Source: Archangium sp.
Lineage (GTDB): Bacteria > Myxococcota > Myxococcia > Myxococcales > Myxococcaceae
Direction of reading: 5' to 3'
Assembly: GCA_016793585.1 (NCBI GenBank)
Contig: JAEUJR010000199.1
Location: forward strand, 1 to 8,480
Length of the DNA stretch: 8,480 bases
Shown in pieces: positions 1 to 5,979 of this stretch (position 1 is its first letter; each line of letters starts with the position of its first letter). The notes below the pieces were generated by a model that saw nothing but the letters and a program-made list of their open reading frames with translations, had not been told where the DNA came from and did not search any database. Position numbers and translations under genes: made by a program.

Positions 1-53
1 TTCAGGGCAAGGCGCCCGGGCTGTACGGAATGTCCGATGTCCTGGGAGGCTGA
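1..53 (+). CDS. dapB: 4-hydroxy-tetrahydrodipicolinate reductase, C-terminal end only (partial)
   Basis: Only the last 16 codons and the TGA stop (51-53) are inside the window; the frame is open to the left edge and begins with a split codon. The tail reads QGKAPGLYGMSDVLGG. It matches the C-terminus typical of DapB, where a Gly-Leu-Tyr-Asp-Met-x-Asp-Val-Leu-Gly ending follows the last helix; here the usual Asp after Tyr is Gly. DapB is cytoplasmic and reduces 4-hydroxy-tetrahydrodipicolinate with NAD(P)H in the diaminopimelate/lysine pathway. The next gene starts 2 nt after this stop and its ribosome site lies inside these last codons, so the two are probably co-transcribed and translationally coupled. 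The call rests on a short tail, but one that is distinctive for this family. Confidence 0.72.
   Translation, partial: QGKAPGLYGMSDVLGG
44..49 (+). promoter_or_regulatory. Ribosome binding site GGGAGG that decides the start of the FAH-family gene
   Basis: GGGAGG lies 5 nt before the GTG at 55 and sits inside the last dapB codons. This favours the GTG at 55 over the in-frame ATG at 37, which has no purine-rich site in front of it and would overlap dapB by 17 nt. Confidence 0.6.
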
Positions 54-54
54 C

Positions 55-819
55 GTGAGCGTGACGCGCTTTGGGCGAATCGAGACTCCGGCGGGCGCGA
101 AGTACGTCGAGGTGCAGGAGCCGCGCGTGCACGTGCTCTCCGACGCGCCCTGGGCGAAGCCGCACCGAACCGGCGAGGTGTACGAGCTCTCCGAGGTGAC
201 GTGGGCCGTGCCGAGCGCCGCGTCGAAGGTCGTCGCCATCGGGCAGAACTACCGCAAACACGCCGAAGAGATGGGCAAGCCCGTGCCCGTCGAGCCGCTC
301 ATCTTCATGAAGCCGATGACGGCGCTGAACGCGCACGGCGCGCCGATTCTCATGCCGCCCGCGAGCAACGACGTGCAGCACGAGGCCGAGCTGGCGCTGG
401 TGATTGGTCGGAAGCTCACGCGCGCGACCGAAGCCGAAGCCGCCGACGCGATCTTCGCGGTGACCTGCTTCAACGACGTCACGGCGCGCGACATTCAGAA
501 GCGCGAGGTTCAACACACGCGCGCGAAGTCGTACGACACGTTCGCCTGCTGTGGCCCATTCATGGTGCGTGGCCTCGACTTCTCGGACCTGCAGGTCACC
601 TGTCGGCTCAACGGCGAGCAGAAGCAGTCGGGCCGTACGAGCGACATGGTGCACTCACCCGCGAAGCTCGTCGCCTTCATCTCGAACGTGATGACGCTGC
701 TGCCGGGAGACATCATCTCGACCGGCACGCCCTCGGGCGTCGGGCCGATGAAAGACGGTGACGTCGTCGAGGTGGAGATCGAAGGCATCGGCGTGTTGCG
801 CAACCCGGTGAAGCGGTGA
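55..819 (+). CDS. Fumarylacetoacetate hydrolase (FAH) family protein
   Basis: A 254-aa protein with the FAH fold covering residues about 57-254. Visible signatures are GQNYRKHAEEMG (63-74), the metal-ligand motif HEAEL with E110 and E112, the third ligand candidate D141 in FNDVTARD, and the C-terminal GDIISTGTPSGVG strand-turn. In characterised relatives these acidic residues hold Mg2+ or Mn2+ that activates a 2-oxo acid for C-C cleavage, decarboxylation or tautomerisation (acylpyruvases, oxaloacetate decarboxylase/tautomerase, hydroxyhepta-dienedioate isomerase). The sequence does not settle the substrate. Residues 1-55 resemble the small N-terminal domain common in the bacterial 250-280 aa branch. 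No signal peptide is visible, so it is probably cytoplasmic. The GTG at 55 is preferred because of the GGGAGG site 5 nt upstream. It sits between dapB and folK, with a GTGA overlap to folK, which suggests one housekeeping operon rather than an aromatic-degradation cluster. Confidence 0.9.
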   Translation: MSVTRFGRIETPAGAKYVEVQEPRVHVLSDAPWAKPHRTGEVYELSEVTWAVPSAASKVVAIGQNYRKHAEEMGKPVPVEPLIFMKPMTALNAHGAPILMPPASNDVQHEAELALVIGRKLTRATEAEAADAIFAVTCFNDVTARDIQKREVQHTRAKSYDTFACCGPFMVRGLDFSDLQVTCRLNGEQKQSGRTSDMVHSPAKLVAFISNVMTLLPGDIISTGTPSGVGPMKDGDVVEVEIEGIGVLRNPVKR

Positions 820-1286
820 CCGAGCGGGTCTTCGTCGCGCTGGGCTCCAACCTCGGAGACCGCAAGGCGGAGATCGACGAAGCCGTTCGCAGAATCGGAG
901 CACTCCCGATGACTTCGATCGTCGGCGTCGCGCCGATCATCGAGACCGAAGCGCTGCTCCCGCCCGAGAACCCGGCGCCGCAGCCCTCGTACTTCAACAC
1001 CGTCGCCGAGCTGCGCACGACGCTGGAGCCCGAGCCGCTGCTGACTGCGCTCAAGGAGATCGAAAGAGCCATGGGCCGGGTGACGACGACACGCTGGGCG
1101 CCGCGGTCGATCGATCTCGATCTCATTCTCTACGGAGCGCGCACGCACTCGAGCGACCGGCTGACCTTGCCGCACCCGGGACTGCCCCACCGTCGCTTCG
1201 TGCTCGAGCCACTCACCGCGCTCGCGCCCGAGCTCTCGCTCCCCGGCGGTACGACGCCACGTGAGCTCCTCCGCCTGCTTCCCTGA
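816..1286 (+). CDS. folK: 2-amino-4-hydroxy-6-hydroxymethyldihydropteridine diphosphokinase (HPPK)
   Basis: A 156-aa protein of normal HPPK length. It transfers pyrophosphate from ATP to 6-hydroxymethyl-7,8-dihydropterin, the step before dihydropteroate synthase in folate synthesis, and is expected in the cytoplasm. The N-terminus VFVALGSNLGDR (5-16) is the family start. The signature RWAPRSIDLDLILYG (93-107) carries the two Mg2+-binding aspartates D100 and D102, equivalent to E. coli D95 and D97. The following LPHPGLPHRRFVLEPL (118-133) is the conserved pterin-site and C-terminal segment. The GTG start at 816 overlaps the TGA of the upstream gene (GTGA), so translation is probably coupled. 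No folP or folB lies beside it in the window, so other folate genes must be elsewhere. Confidence 0.97.
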   Translation: MTERVFVALGSNLGDRKAEIDEAVRRIGALPMTSIVGVAPIIETEALLPPENPAPQPSYFNTVAELRTTLEPEPLLTALKEIERAMGRVTTTRWAPRSIDLDLILYGARTHSSDRLTLPHPGLPHRRFVLEPLTALAPELSLPGGTTPRELLRLLP

Positions 1287-1383
1287 CGGCGCTGTCACAC
1301 TCAGTTTCCTGTGAGGCCCGCGCGCTCAACCCCGCGAAACGAAGGGCACGCGCGCTGGCCTGACGAATGCTCTGTCGCCGGGC

Positions 1384-1707
1384 ATGCGCTCACTGCTCCT
1401 GCTGTTCTCGGCTCTCGCCATCACCGCCTGCGACACCACCATCGAAGCGAAGGACTACAAGCAGACCTGCTCGGCCGACGCCGAGTGCGTTCCCGTCTTC
1501 GTCGGTCAGTTCTGCAACGGAGGCTGTGGCGGCTGTGCCAACGCGGCCATCAACCAGTCCGACGTTTCTCGCTACACCTCCGACGTGAACACCATCAGCA
1601 ACGCCTGCATTCGGGTCGGCCCGCCCGTGCTCTGCGCCGCGGCCGCGTGTCGGCAGCCCGAAGCTGCCTGTGTGAACGGCACCTGCGCGCTGAAGGCCTT
1701 CCAATGA
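1384..1707 (+). CDS. Small Cys-rich lipoprotein (first of a tandem paralogous pair)
   Basis: A 107-aa predicted lipoprotein of unknown function. The N-terminus MRSLLLLFSALAITAC has a short charged start, a hydrophobic core and a lipobox ITA-C, making C16 the lipidated residue. The mature part holds ten further cysteines (29, 35, 44, 48, 51, 75, 84, 89, 96, 101) and begins with a C-x5-DAEC-type segment (29-35). With so many cysteines an exported protein probably forms several disulfides; a metal-binding role is possible but not shown. Asp at +2 is an inner-membrane retention signal in E. coli, but that rule need not hold here. The start has only a weak ribosome site. The gene lies 97 nt after folK and overlaps its paralogue by ATGA. 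I do not recognise a named family; short Cys-rich lipoproteins of this look are common in myxobacterial genomes (general knowledge). Confidence 0.8.
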   Translation: MRSLLLLFSALAITACDTTIEAKDYKQTCSADAECVPVFVGQFCNGGCGGCANAAINQSDVSRYTSDVNTISNACIRVGPPVLCAAAACRQPEAACVNGTCALKAFQ

Positions 1708-2003
1708 AGTGGCTTGGCCTGCTGCTGCTCCTCGCGGCGTGCAACACGGGCCTGCATCGCGTCGACTACAGCGATACCTGCAACGTCGACTCCGACTGCG
1801 TGGCGGTCTTCATGGGCGACCCGTGCAACGGCTGCGGCTGCTCCAACGACGCGATCAGTGCTTCGTCGAAGTCGAAATACGACGCCGACGCGCGCGCCTA
1901 CGCCTCGTTCTGCTCTCCGTTTCGCCCTCAGTGCCTCGCCGATTGCGTCGCGTCGCGGGCGGTGTGTCAGGCCGGTCGATGTGCGCTCTCCACCTCCCCG
2001 TGA
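1704..2003 (+). CDS. Small Cys-rich lipoprotein (second of a tandem paralogous pair)
   Basis: A 99-aa predicted lipoprotein of unknown function. The signal MKWLGLLLLLAAC ends in a lipobox LAA-C, with C13 as the lipidated residue and Asn at +2. Ten more cysteines lie at 26, 32, 41, 44, 46, 70, 77, 81, 88 and 93. Their order and nearly all spacings match the upstream protein, and both share the pattern Y-x-x-T-C then D-x-(D/E)-C-V-x-V-F and a final C-x4-CAL. This shows a tandem duplication. The ATG start overlaps the stop of the first copy (ATGA), so the pair is probably translated together. The same frame stays open upstream to about 1311, but that stretch lies over the first lipoprotein and lacks an export signal. 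The signal peptide starting exactly at 1704 fixes this start. Confidence 0.82.
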   Translation: MKWLGLLLLLAACNTGLHRVDYSDTCNVDSDCVAVFMGDPCNGCGCSNDAISASSKSKYDADARAYASFCSPFRPQCLADCVASRAVCQAGRCALSTSP

Positions 2004-2036
2004 GAACGGGTTGAAGCGAAGCACCAGTCCAGTGAT

Positions 2037-2041
2037 AGGAG
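2037..2041 (+). promoter_or_regulatory. Ribosome binding site AGGAG for the TPR gene
   Basis: AGGAG stands 7 nt before the ATG at 2049. It is a clear site in this 45-nt gap after the second lipoprotein gene and supports the assigned start. No convincing promoter is visible in the gap, so the TPR gene is probably read from further upstream. Confidence 0.6.
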
Positions 2042-2048
2042 CGGCCTC

Positions 2049-3191
2049 ATGTCGGTCTGGTCGCTCGCCCTGAGTGTCGCCCTCGCGCAGAACGCGCCCC
2101 CTGGCCCCAACCCCGAGGAGCTGATCAAGAAGATCGACTCCACGCCCGACCTGAAGGGCAAAGAGAAGCCGTTCGAGATCGCCTCGTCGCTCGCGCGCCT
2201 CTACTTCAGCCAGGGCCGCACGAAGGACGCGCAGGTCTACGCGAAAGAGGCGCTCGCCGCTGCCGAGCCCGCCTTGCGGTTCTACGTCGATCAGAAGAAG
2301 GCCCTGGGCAGCGGCAAACCAACGCCCGACGCCGAAGCGAAGTGCGAGGTCGAGAAGCCCAAAGAAGCGAACCTGGTGAACCTCGTCGAGCTCGCCAAGA
2401 AGCAGGCGTCGAACGGCAAGACCGCGCTCGCCGTCACCTGCGCCCGCAAGGCCGTCGCTGGCGTGCCCGAGGTGCTGATGATGGATGGCAACGCCTCGTT
2501 CCTCGCGCACGACTACGCCAACGCACGCAAGGCCTACGAGAAGGTGCTGACCACGTTCGACGACGTGCCCGACGCGCTCTACGCCCGCGGCGCGCTCACC
2601 ATCGACGAGAAGCCCGACGACGTGAAGGCGCTCGAGAGCGCGAAGGCCGACCTCGAGAAGTTCCTCGCGGCGGCACCACAGGCTCGCCAGAGCCGCAACG
2701 CGAAGGCGCTGCTCGAGCGAACGAAGGCCGGCATCGCTGCGGGTGGGCTCTCGAAGCTCAAGCCCGTGCCCGCTCCTGTCGCTGCGGCCGCGCCGAACAT
2801 GATGCCGGCGCTCGACAAGGCCACCATCGAGGCGTTCCAGAACGCGCCCAGCACGCCCGAGACCGAGGCGAAGTACGCCAAGCTCATCGACGACGCCGAA
2901 GACGCGCTCTCGAAGGGCCAGTACCAGGAGGCGCTCGGCGGCTTCCGTCAGGTCATGCCCTTTCAGCCCACCAACCCGAAGCTGCGCGCCGGTATGGCCT
3001 GGAGCCTCGTGAAGCTCGGCAAGCCCATGGCCGACACCGTGTGGCGCGCCGCGCTCGAGTCGCCCGAGGCCATCGACGCGCTCGGCGACCGGCTGAAGGC
3101 CAAAGGTGATGTCGAAGGCGCGAAGGCCCTGTGGACCCGGCTGGCCGAGACCGCGCCGGGCTATGCTCCGAAGCTCGAGGGAAAACGATGA
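2049..3191 (+). CDS. Exported tetratricopeptide-repeat (TPR) protein
   Basis: A 380-aa protein of unknown precise role. Residues 1-13 (MSVWSLALSVALA) look like a short signal peptide cleaved before QN, although the usual positive charge near the N-terminus is missing, so export is likely but not certain. The rest is mostly helical with TPR-like units. One is at about 41-74 (A-x-L-Y-x-x-x-G-x-x-x-x-A). Others fall at about 113-140, 141-175 (DYANARKAYEKVL) and 176-211 (DALYARGAL), and again at about 276-311 (ALSKGQYQEALGGFRQVM) and 312-370. An Ala/Pro-rich linker at about 236-254 separates two repeat blocks. TPR proteins are usually scaffolds for protein contacts, here probably in the periplasm. 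The gene has a good AGGAG site and overlaps the next lipoprotein gene by ATGA, so the two products may work together at the envelope. Confidence 0.83.
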   Translation: MSVWSLALSVALAQNAPPGPNPEELIKKIDSTPDLKGKEKPFEIASSLARLYFSQGRTKDAQVYAKEALAAAEPALRFYVDQKKALGSGKPTPDAEAKCEVEKPKEANLVNLVELAKKQASNGKTALAVTCARKAVAGVPEVLMMDGNASFLAHDYANARKAYEKVLTTFDDVPDALYARGALTIDEKPDDVKALESAKADLEKFLAAAPQARQSRNAKALLERTKAGIAAGGLSKLKPVPAPVAAAAPNMMPALDKATIEAFQNAPSTPETEAKYAKLIDDAEDALSKGQYQEALGGFRQVMPFQPTNPKLRAGMAWSLVKLGKPMADTVWRAALESPEAIDALGDRLKAKGDVEGAKALWTRLAETAPGYAPKLEGKR

Positions 3192-3607
3192 ACCGCTTCT
3201 TCCTGTTCGCAGTGCTCACCCTGGCCGCCGCGTGCGGCAAGCAGCCCGGCATTCAGACCACCAACCGCGGAGAGCTGAAGCTCGAGCTGCCCGACGCCGG
3301 CGCCGTCTTCGAGACCAGCTACGCGTTCGGTGACGTGAAGGCCAACGAGTCGGCCAAGCTGAACTTCACGGTCGTCAACACCGGGCTCGACTCGCTCGAC
3401 ATTCGCGTGGTGAAGGTGATGACCGCCGACACGGGCGCGTTCTTCGTTCAGGGCGGTACGGGGTCGGTGGCACCTCAGGTCCGCCGAACCTTCAGCGTCA
3501 CGTTCGCCCCCGCTCGCATGGGCGCGCATACGGGCGAGCTCGTGTTCGAGACGAACGCGAACTCCGAGAGCGCCAAGCTGACGCTCACCGGCAACGCCGT
3601 TCCGTAA
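3188..3607 (+). CDS. Small lipoprotein with an ASH/DUF1573-like immunoglobulin-type domain
   Basis: A 139-aa predicted lipoprotein. The signal MNRFFLFAVLTLAAAC gives C16 as the likely lipidated residue; Ala at -3 is a less usual but accepted lipobox residue. Residues about 42-139 form one beta-sandwich domain of the ASPM-SPD-2-Hydin (ASH)/DUF1573 type. The strand pattern is F-G-D-V-x(5)-A-K-L-N-F-T-V-V-N-T-G, then F-S-V-T-F-A-P-x(5)-H-T-G-E-L-V-F, and a closing L-T-L-T-G-N-A-V. In other proteins such domains bind or decorate larger assemblies; no enzyme residues are expected. The ATG overlaps the TPR gene stop (ATGA), so the two are probably co-translated. TAA ends the gene and a 126-nt non-coding stretch follows before the GTG start assigned to the ATPase gene. 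Confidence 0.82.
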   Translation: MNRFFLFAVLTLAAACGKQPGIQTTNRGELKLELPDAGAVFETSYAFGDVKANESAKLNFTVVNTGLDSLDIRVVKVMTADTGAFFVQGGTGSVAPQVRRTFSVTFAPARMGAHTGELVFETNANSESAKLTLTGNAVP

Positions 3608-3624
3608 CCTCCAGTCTTCTGCGG

Positions 3625-3643
3625 CCCGGCAGCCTTCGCCGGG
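3625..3643 (+). terminator. Possible short hairpin after the ASH lipoprotein gene
   Basis: CCCGGC (3625-3630) and GCCGGG (3638-3643) form a 6-bp stem with a 7-nt loop, 17 nt after the TAA stop. There is no T-run behind it, so it is at best a weak intrinsic terminator. It does mark a plausible end of the envelope gene set before the FlhG-like gene. Confidence 0.25.
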
Positions 3644-3733
3644 TCTCGAGGCGGCAGGCCAGGCACACCATTTCGCCCCGCGGTTCCGTCTCTTCGAGGG
3701 TTGGCGGCGCTCGGCTTGCACAGCTCGAGGCCC

Positions 3734-4585
3734 GTGGCGTCGCTTCGGGTCATCAGCGTGACAGGTGGGAAGGGCGGGGTGGGCAAGACGCACCTCGTGG
3801 CCAACCTTGCGGTGTTGGCGGCACGGCGCGGGCTGCGCACCGTCGTCATCGACGCAGACACGGGGCTCGCCAGCGTGCACGTGCTCTTCGGGCTCTCGGC
3901 GAACCTGCACGTCGGTGACGTGCTCGAAGGAGCGGCCCTCGACGAGGCGTTGCTGCAGACGCCCCACGGGCCCTCGGTGCTTCCCGCCGCGAGCGGAGAA
4001 CGCTCGCTCACCTTCCTCGCCGAGAGCCAGCAGCTCTCGCTGCGCGCCGTGTGGGACGAGCTGGCCGAGCGCTTCGACGTGGTGCTCATCGACTGCCCTC
4101 CCGGAATGGGTCGTGACGCGCTGTTCGCGGCCGCGTCGGCCGAGCGCATCGTGCTGGTGGCCACGCCCGAGCCGACCAGCTTGTCCGATGCCGCGGCGCT
4201 CGCGCAGGCGCTCCAGGAGCACACCGGGGCCCGCAGCGTCGACGTCGTCGTCAACGGCACCCGCTCGGAGCGTCAGGGCCAGCTCGCTTTCGGTCGGCTG
4301 CAGGCCTGTTCGGCGTCGGCGGCGACTCCGAAGCTGGTGTACCTGGGCTCGCTGCCAGACGATCACAACGTTCGCCGCGCGGCCGCCCTGTCTCGCCCGC
4401 TGGTCACGCTCGCACCTGCCAGCCCCGCCGCGCGGGCGATCGATCGCCTGGCCTGCGAGCTCTTCGACACCGAACCACGGCCACTCGAGAACCTGGGCGG
4501 CTCGGCGATCGGTCTCGAACGACGACTGCGTGAGGCCGAGGCGACCCAGCCGACGTCACCCACCCCGGGCCGCTGGCTTGCCTGA
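3734..4585 (+). CDS. FlhG/MinD-like P-loop ATPase (deviant Walker A family)
   Basis: A 283-aa protein from the GTG chosen here. Residues 6-19 (VISVTGGKGGVGKT) hold the deviant Walker A loop with its signature lysine K13. D40-A-D42-T-G-L-A-S is the switch I region, where FlhG usually has Asn in place of Ser. D120 in LIDCPPG is the Walker B/switch II motif. TPEPTSLSDAAAL is a strong FlhG mark, and VVVN near residue 174 is the usual adenine-contact Asn strand. These ATPases dimerise on ATP and control the place or number of cell-surface machines; FlhG does so for flagella. The C-terminus is Pro/Thr-rich and I see no clear amphipathic membrane-targeting helix. No flagellar gene is near; the partners are a CheY-like and an HDOD gene. 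The start is uncertain: in-frame TTG codons at 3701 and 3716 are alternatives, and GAGG lies only 3 nt before the GTG at 3734. Confidence 0.88.
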   Translation: MASLRVISVTGGKGGVGKTHLVANLAVLAARRGLRTVVIDADTGLASVHVLFGLSANLHVGDVLEGAALDEALLQTPHGPSVLPAASGERSLTFLAESQQLSLRAVWDELAERFDVVLIDCPPGMGRDALFAAASAERIVLVATPEPTSLSDAAALAQALQEHTGARSVDVVVNGTRSERQGQLAFGRLQACSASAATPKLVYLGSLPDDHNVRRAAALSRPLVTLAPASPAARAIDRLACELFDTEPRPLENLGGSAIGLERRLREAEATQPTSPTPGRWLA

Positions 4586-4627
4586 CGGGCATCTGGGCGC
4601 GGCACGCACGCTGCACTGAGAGACACC

Positions 4628-4987
4628 ATGAGAATTCTCGTCGTCGATGACAGCAAGGCCATGCGGTCGCTCGTGTGTCGTGCGCTGAAGACGGCCGGGT
4701 TCGATCAGCTCACCGAGGCCTGCAACGGCGCCGAGGCGCTGGCGACGTACAACGCGCAGCCCTTCGACTTCGTGCTGACCGACTGGAACATGCCCGAGAT
4801 GGACGGGCTGACGCTGGTGAAGACGTTGTGTGCGGGCCGACCGGGCATGCCGATCGGCATGGTGACGAGTGAGTGCACGGCAGATCAAATCGCCACGGCA
4901 CGCGAGGCTGGCGCCCGCTTCGTGGTGAACAAGCCCTTCACGGCTGAGGCCCTCAAGCTGGCGCTGGAGCAGGCGACCGCGCCATGA
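4628..4987 (+). CDS. Single-domain CheY-like response regulator
   Basis: A 119-aa receiver domain with no output domain. All key residues are present: the acidic pair D7 and D8 (VVDDSKAMR), the phospho-acceptor D52 in LTDWNMPEMDG, the T80 switch residue in MVTSE, and K102 in VNKPF. It should accept phosphate from a histidine kinase and act by binding a partner, as CheY does. The DWNMPEMDG and VTSE segments are very close to chemotaxis CheY. It follows the FlhG-like gene by 42 nt with a GAGAG site 5 nt before the ATG. It overlaps the HDOD gene by ATGA, so the HDOD protein is a natural candidate partner. No CheA or other kinase is in the window, so its phosphate donor is unknown. Confidence 0.93.
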   Translation: MRILVVDDSKAMRSLVCRALKTAGFDQLTEACNGAEALATYNAQPFDFVLTDWNMPEMDGLTLVKTLCAGRPGMPIGMVTSECTADQIATAREAGARFVVNKPFTAEALKLALEQATAP

Positions 4988-5847
4988 CCGCGGCCGTGTC
5001 ACTCCCCGTCGGCCCGGTCGCGAGCGCGATTCTGGAGTCGGTCGACGGTATTGGCACGGTGCCGACGGCGGTGGCGCAGGTCTTCAGCCTCATCAACGAC
5101 GCGAAGGCGTCGATGTCTGACTTCGAGCGGGTGATGCGGCCCGACGTGGGCCTCACCGCGAACCTGCTGCGCAGCGCGAACTCGGCGTACTACCGAGGCA
5201 GCCGAGAGATCACCTCGGTGAAAGACGCGATCAGCCGCATGGGCCTGCGGCGCGTATTCGAGGTGGTGACATCGCAGAGCTTCGCGCGCACCATTCCGCC
5301 GAAGCTCAAGGGCTACGAGCTGGCGGCCGACGCGTACTGGAGTCACTCCATCACCGTGGCCGTCTTGTCCGATCGCATCGGGCGGGCTGCGGGCTTCACG
5401 TACCCCGATCTCGCGTTCACGGGCGGCCTGCTGCACGACCTGGGCAAGGTCGTCATCGCGACCTGGCTCGCGGGCGCGGGCGCGTTTCAGGTGACGCCGA
5501 CGAAGGTGCTCCACAGCATCGACGACGAGCGCGAGCTGCTGTCGTTCGATCACGTCGAGGCAGGTGAAGCGCTCGCGCACAAGTGGAACCTGCCGAAGGA
5601 CATCGCGGCGGCGACGCGGTGGCACCACGACCCCTCGAGCGCGCCGACGGCGACGCAGCGGTACTTCGCGACGGTGATTCAGGTCGCCGACGCGCTGTCG
5701 GGCCAGGCGGGGAGCGGCGAAGGCGTCGAGGCCCTCGACCCGAGCTCGCTCGAGCGGCTCAACCTGACCGAAGAGAAGCTGCTTCGCCTGGTCGAAGACG
5801 CAAAGCCCGAGATCAACCGCACGCGTGAACTCTTGAAGATGCGCTGA
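4984..5847 (+). CDS. HDOD-domain signalling protein (retains a full set of HD-type ligand candidates)
   Basis: A 287-aa protein with one HDOD domain over residues about 17-240. The front half shows the family pattern LLRSANSAYYRG (61-72), then SVKDAISRMGLRRV (78-91). The back half is W-S-H-S (H121), GLLHDLGK (H151-D152), FDHVEAG (H190), RWHHD (H214, H215) and VADAL (D236). HDOD domains are usually described as non-catalytic relatives of HD phosphohydrolases. Here every position expected for an HD-type metal site appears filled, so leftover phosphodiesterase activity cannot be ruled out from sequence. No GYP motif is present, so it is not a typical HD-GYP c-di-GMP enzyme. The short C-terminal part (about 255-287) looks helical. 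The ATG overlaps the cheY-like stop (ATGA), which points to a receiver-HDOD pair expressed together. It converges on a second HDOD gene on the other strand. Confidence 0.92.
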   Translation: MTAAVSLPVGPVASAILESVDGIGTVPTAVAQVFSLINDAKASMSDFERVMRPDVGLTANLLRSANSAYYRGSREITSVKDAISRMGLRRVFEVVTSQSFARTIPPKLKGYELAADAYWSHSITVAVLSDRIGRAAGFTYPDLAFTGGLLHDLGKVVIATWLAGAGAFQVTPTKVLHSIDDERELLSFDHVEAGEALAHKWNLPKDIAAATRWHHDPSSAPTATQRYFATVIQVADALSGQAGSGEGVEALDPSSLERLNLTEEKLLRLVEDAKPEINRTRELLKMR

Positions 5848-5927
5848 GCGCGCCCGGGTTCGAAGACGACGGGAGCCGAACGCGCCGAAGGTCTGCCGTG
5901 GCCCGCGCACGACCGTTCCAGCGCGGA

Positions 5928-5963
5928 GCCGAGCCGCTCCTTCGCAGGGAGCGCGACCTCGGT
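5928..5963. terminator. Possible shared (bidirectional) terminator between convergent HDOD genes
   Basis: A nested inverted repeat lies in the 132-nt gap between the two convergent stops. The inner stem is CGCTCC (5935-5940) with GGAGCG (5948-5953), with a 7-nt loop. The outer stem is CCGAG (5929-5933) with CTCGG (5958-5962). A G-T wobble can extend the outer stem by one pair. No strong T-run flanks it on either strand, so it may work as a Rho-independent terminator only weakly, or as a transcript-stabilising hairpin. Confidence 0.35.
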
Positions 5964-5979
5964 GCGGCGCGCGGCCTGC

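Noticed and set aside
37..54. ATG at 37 as the start of the FAH-family gene
   Set aside because: It lies inside the dapB end without a ribosome site, while the GTG at 55 has GGGAGG at good spacing.
1295..1314. Inverted repeat TCACA-N10-TGTGA between folK and the first lipoprotein gene
   Set aside because: The arms are only 5 bp, have the opposite orientation to a CRP-type TGTGA-TCACA site, and lack a T-run. It is likely chance.
1572..2510. Open frame of 312 codons on the - strand opposite the lipoproteins and TPR gene
   Set aside because: It is Arg/Leu/Gly-rich and runs across three genes with clear start signals on the other strand. No motif is recognisable.
3701..3720. Possible sigma-54 promoter (TTGGC followed by TTGCA) before the FlhG-like gene
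   Set aside because: The GG and GC elements are 3 nt further apart than the strict -24/-12 spacing, and the central CAC is missing.
3161..4366. Long open frame on the - strand opposite the ASH lipoprotein and FlhG-like genes
   Set aside because: It lies antisense to two clearly recognised genes, has a composition rich in Arg/Gly/His typical of GC-rich shadow frames, and shows no domain motif.
4984..5847. HD-GYP c-di-GMP phosphodiesterase
   Set aside because: The HD residues are present but no GYP motif follows, and the N-terminal half matches HDOD.
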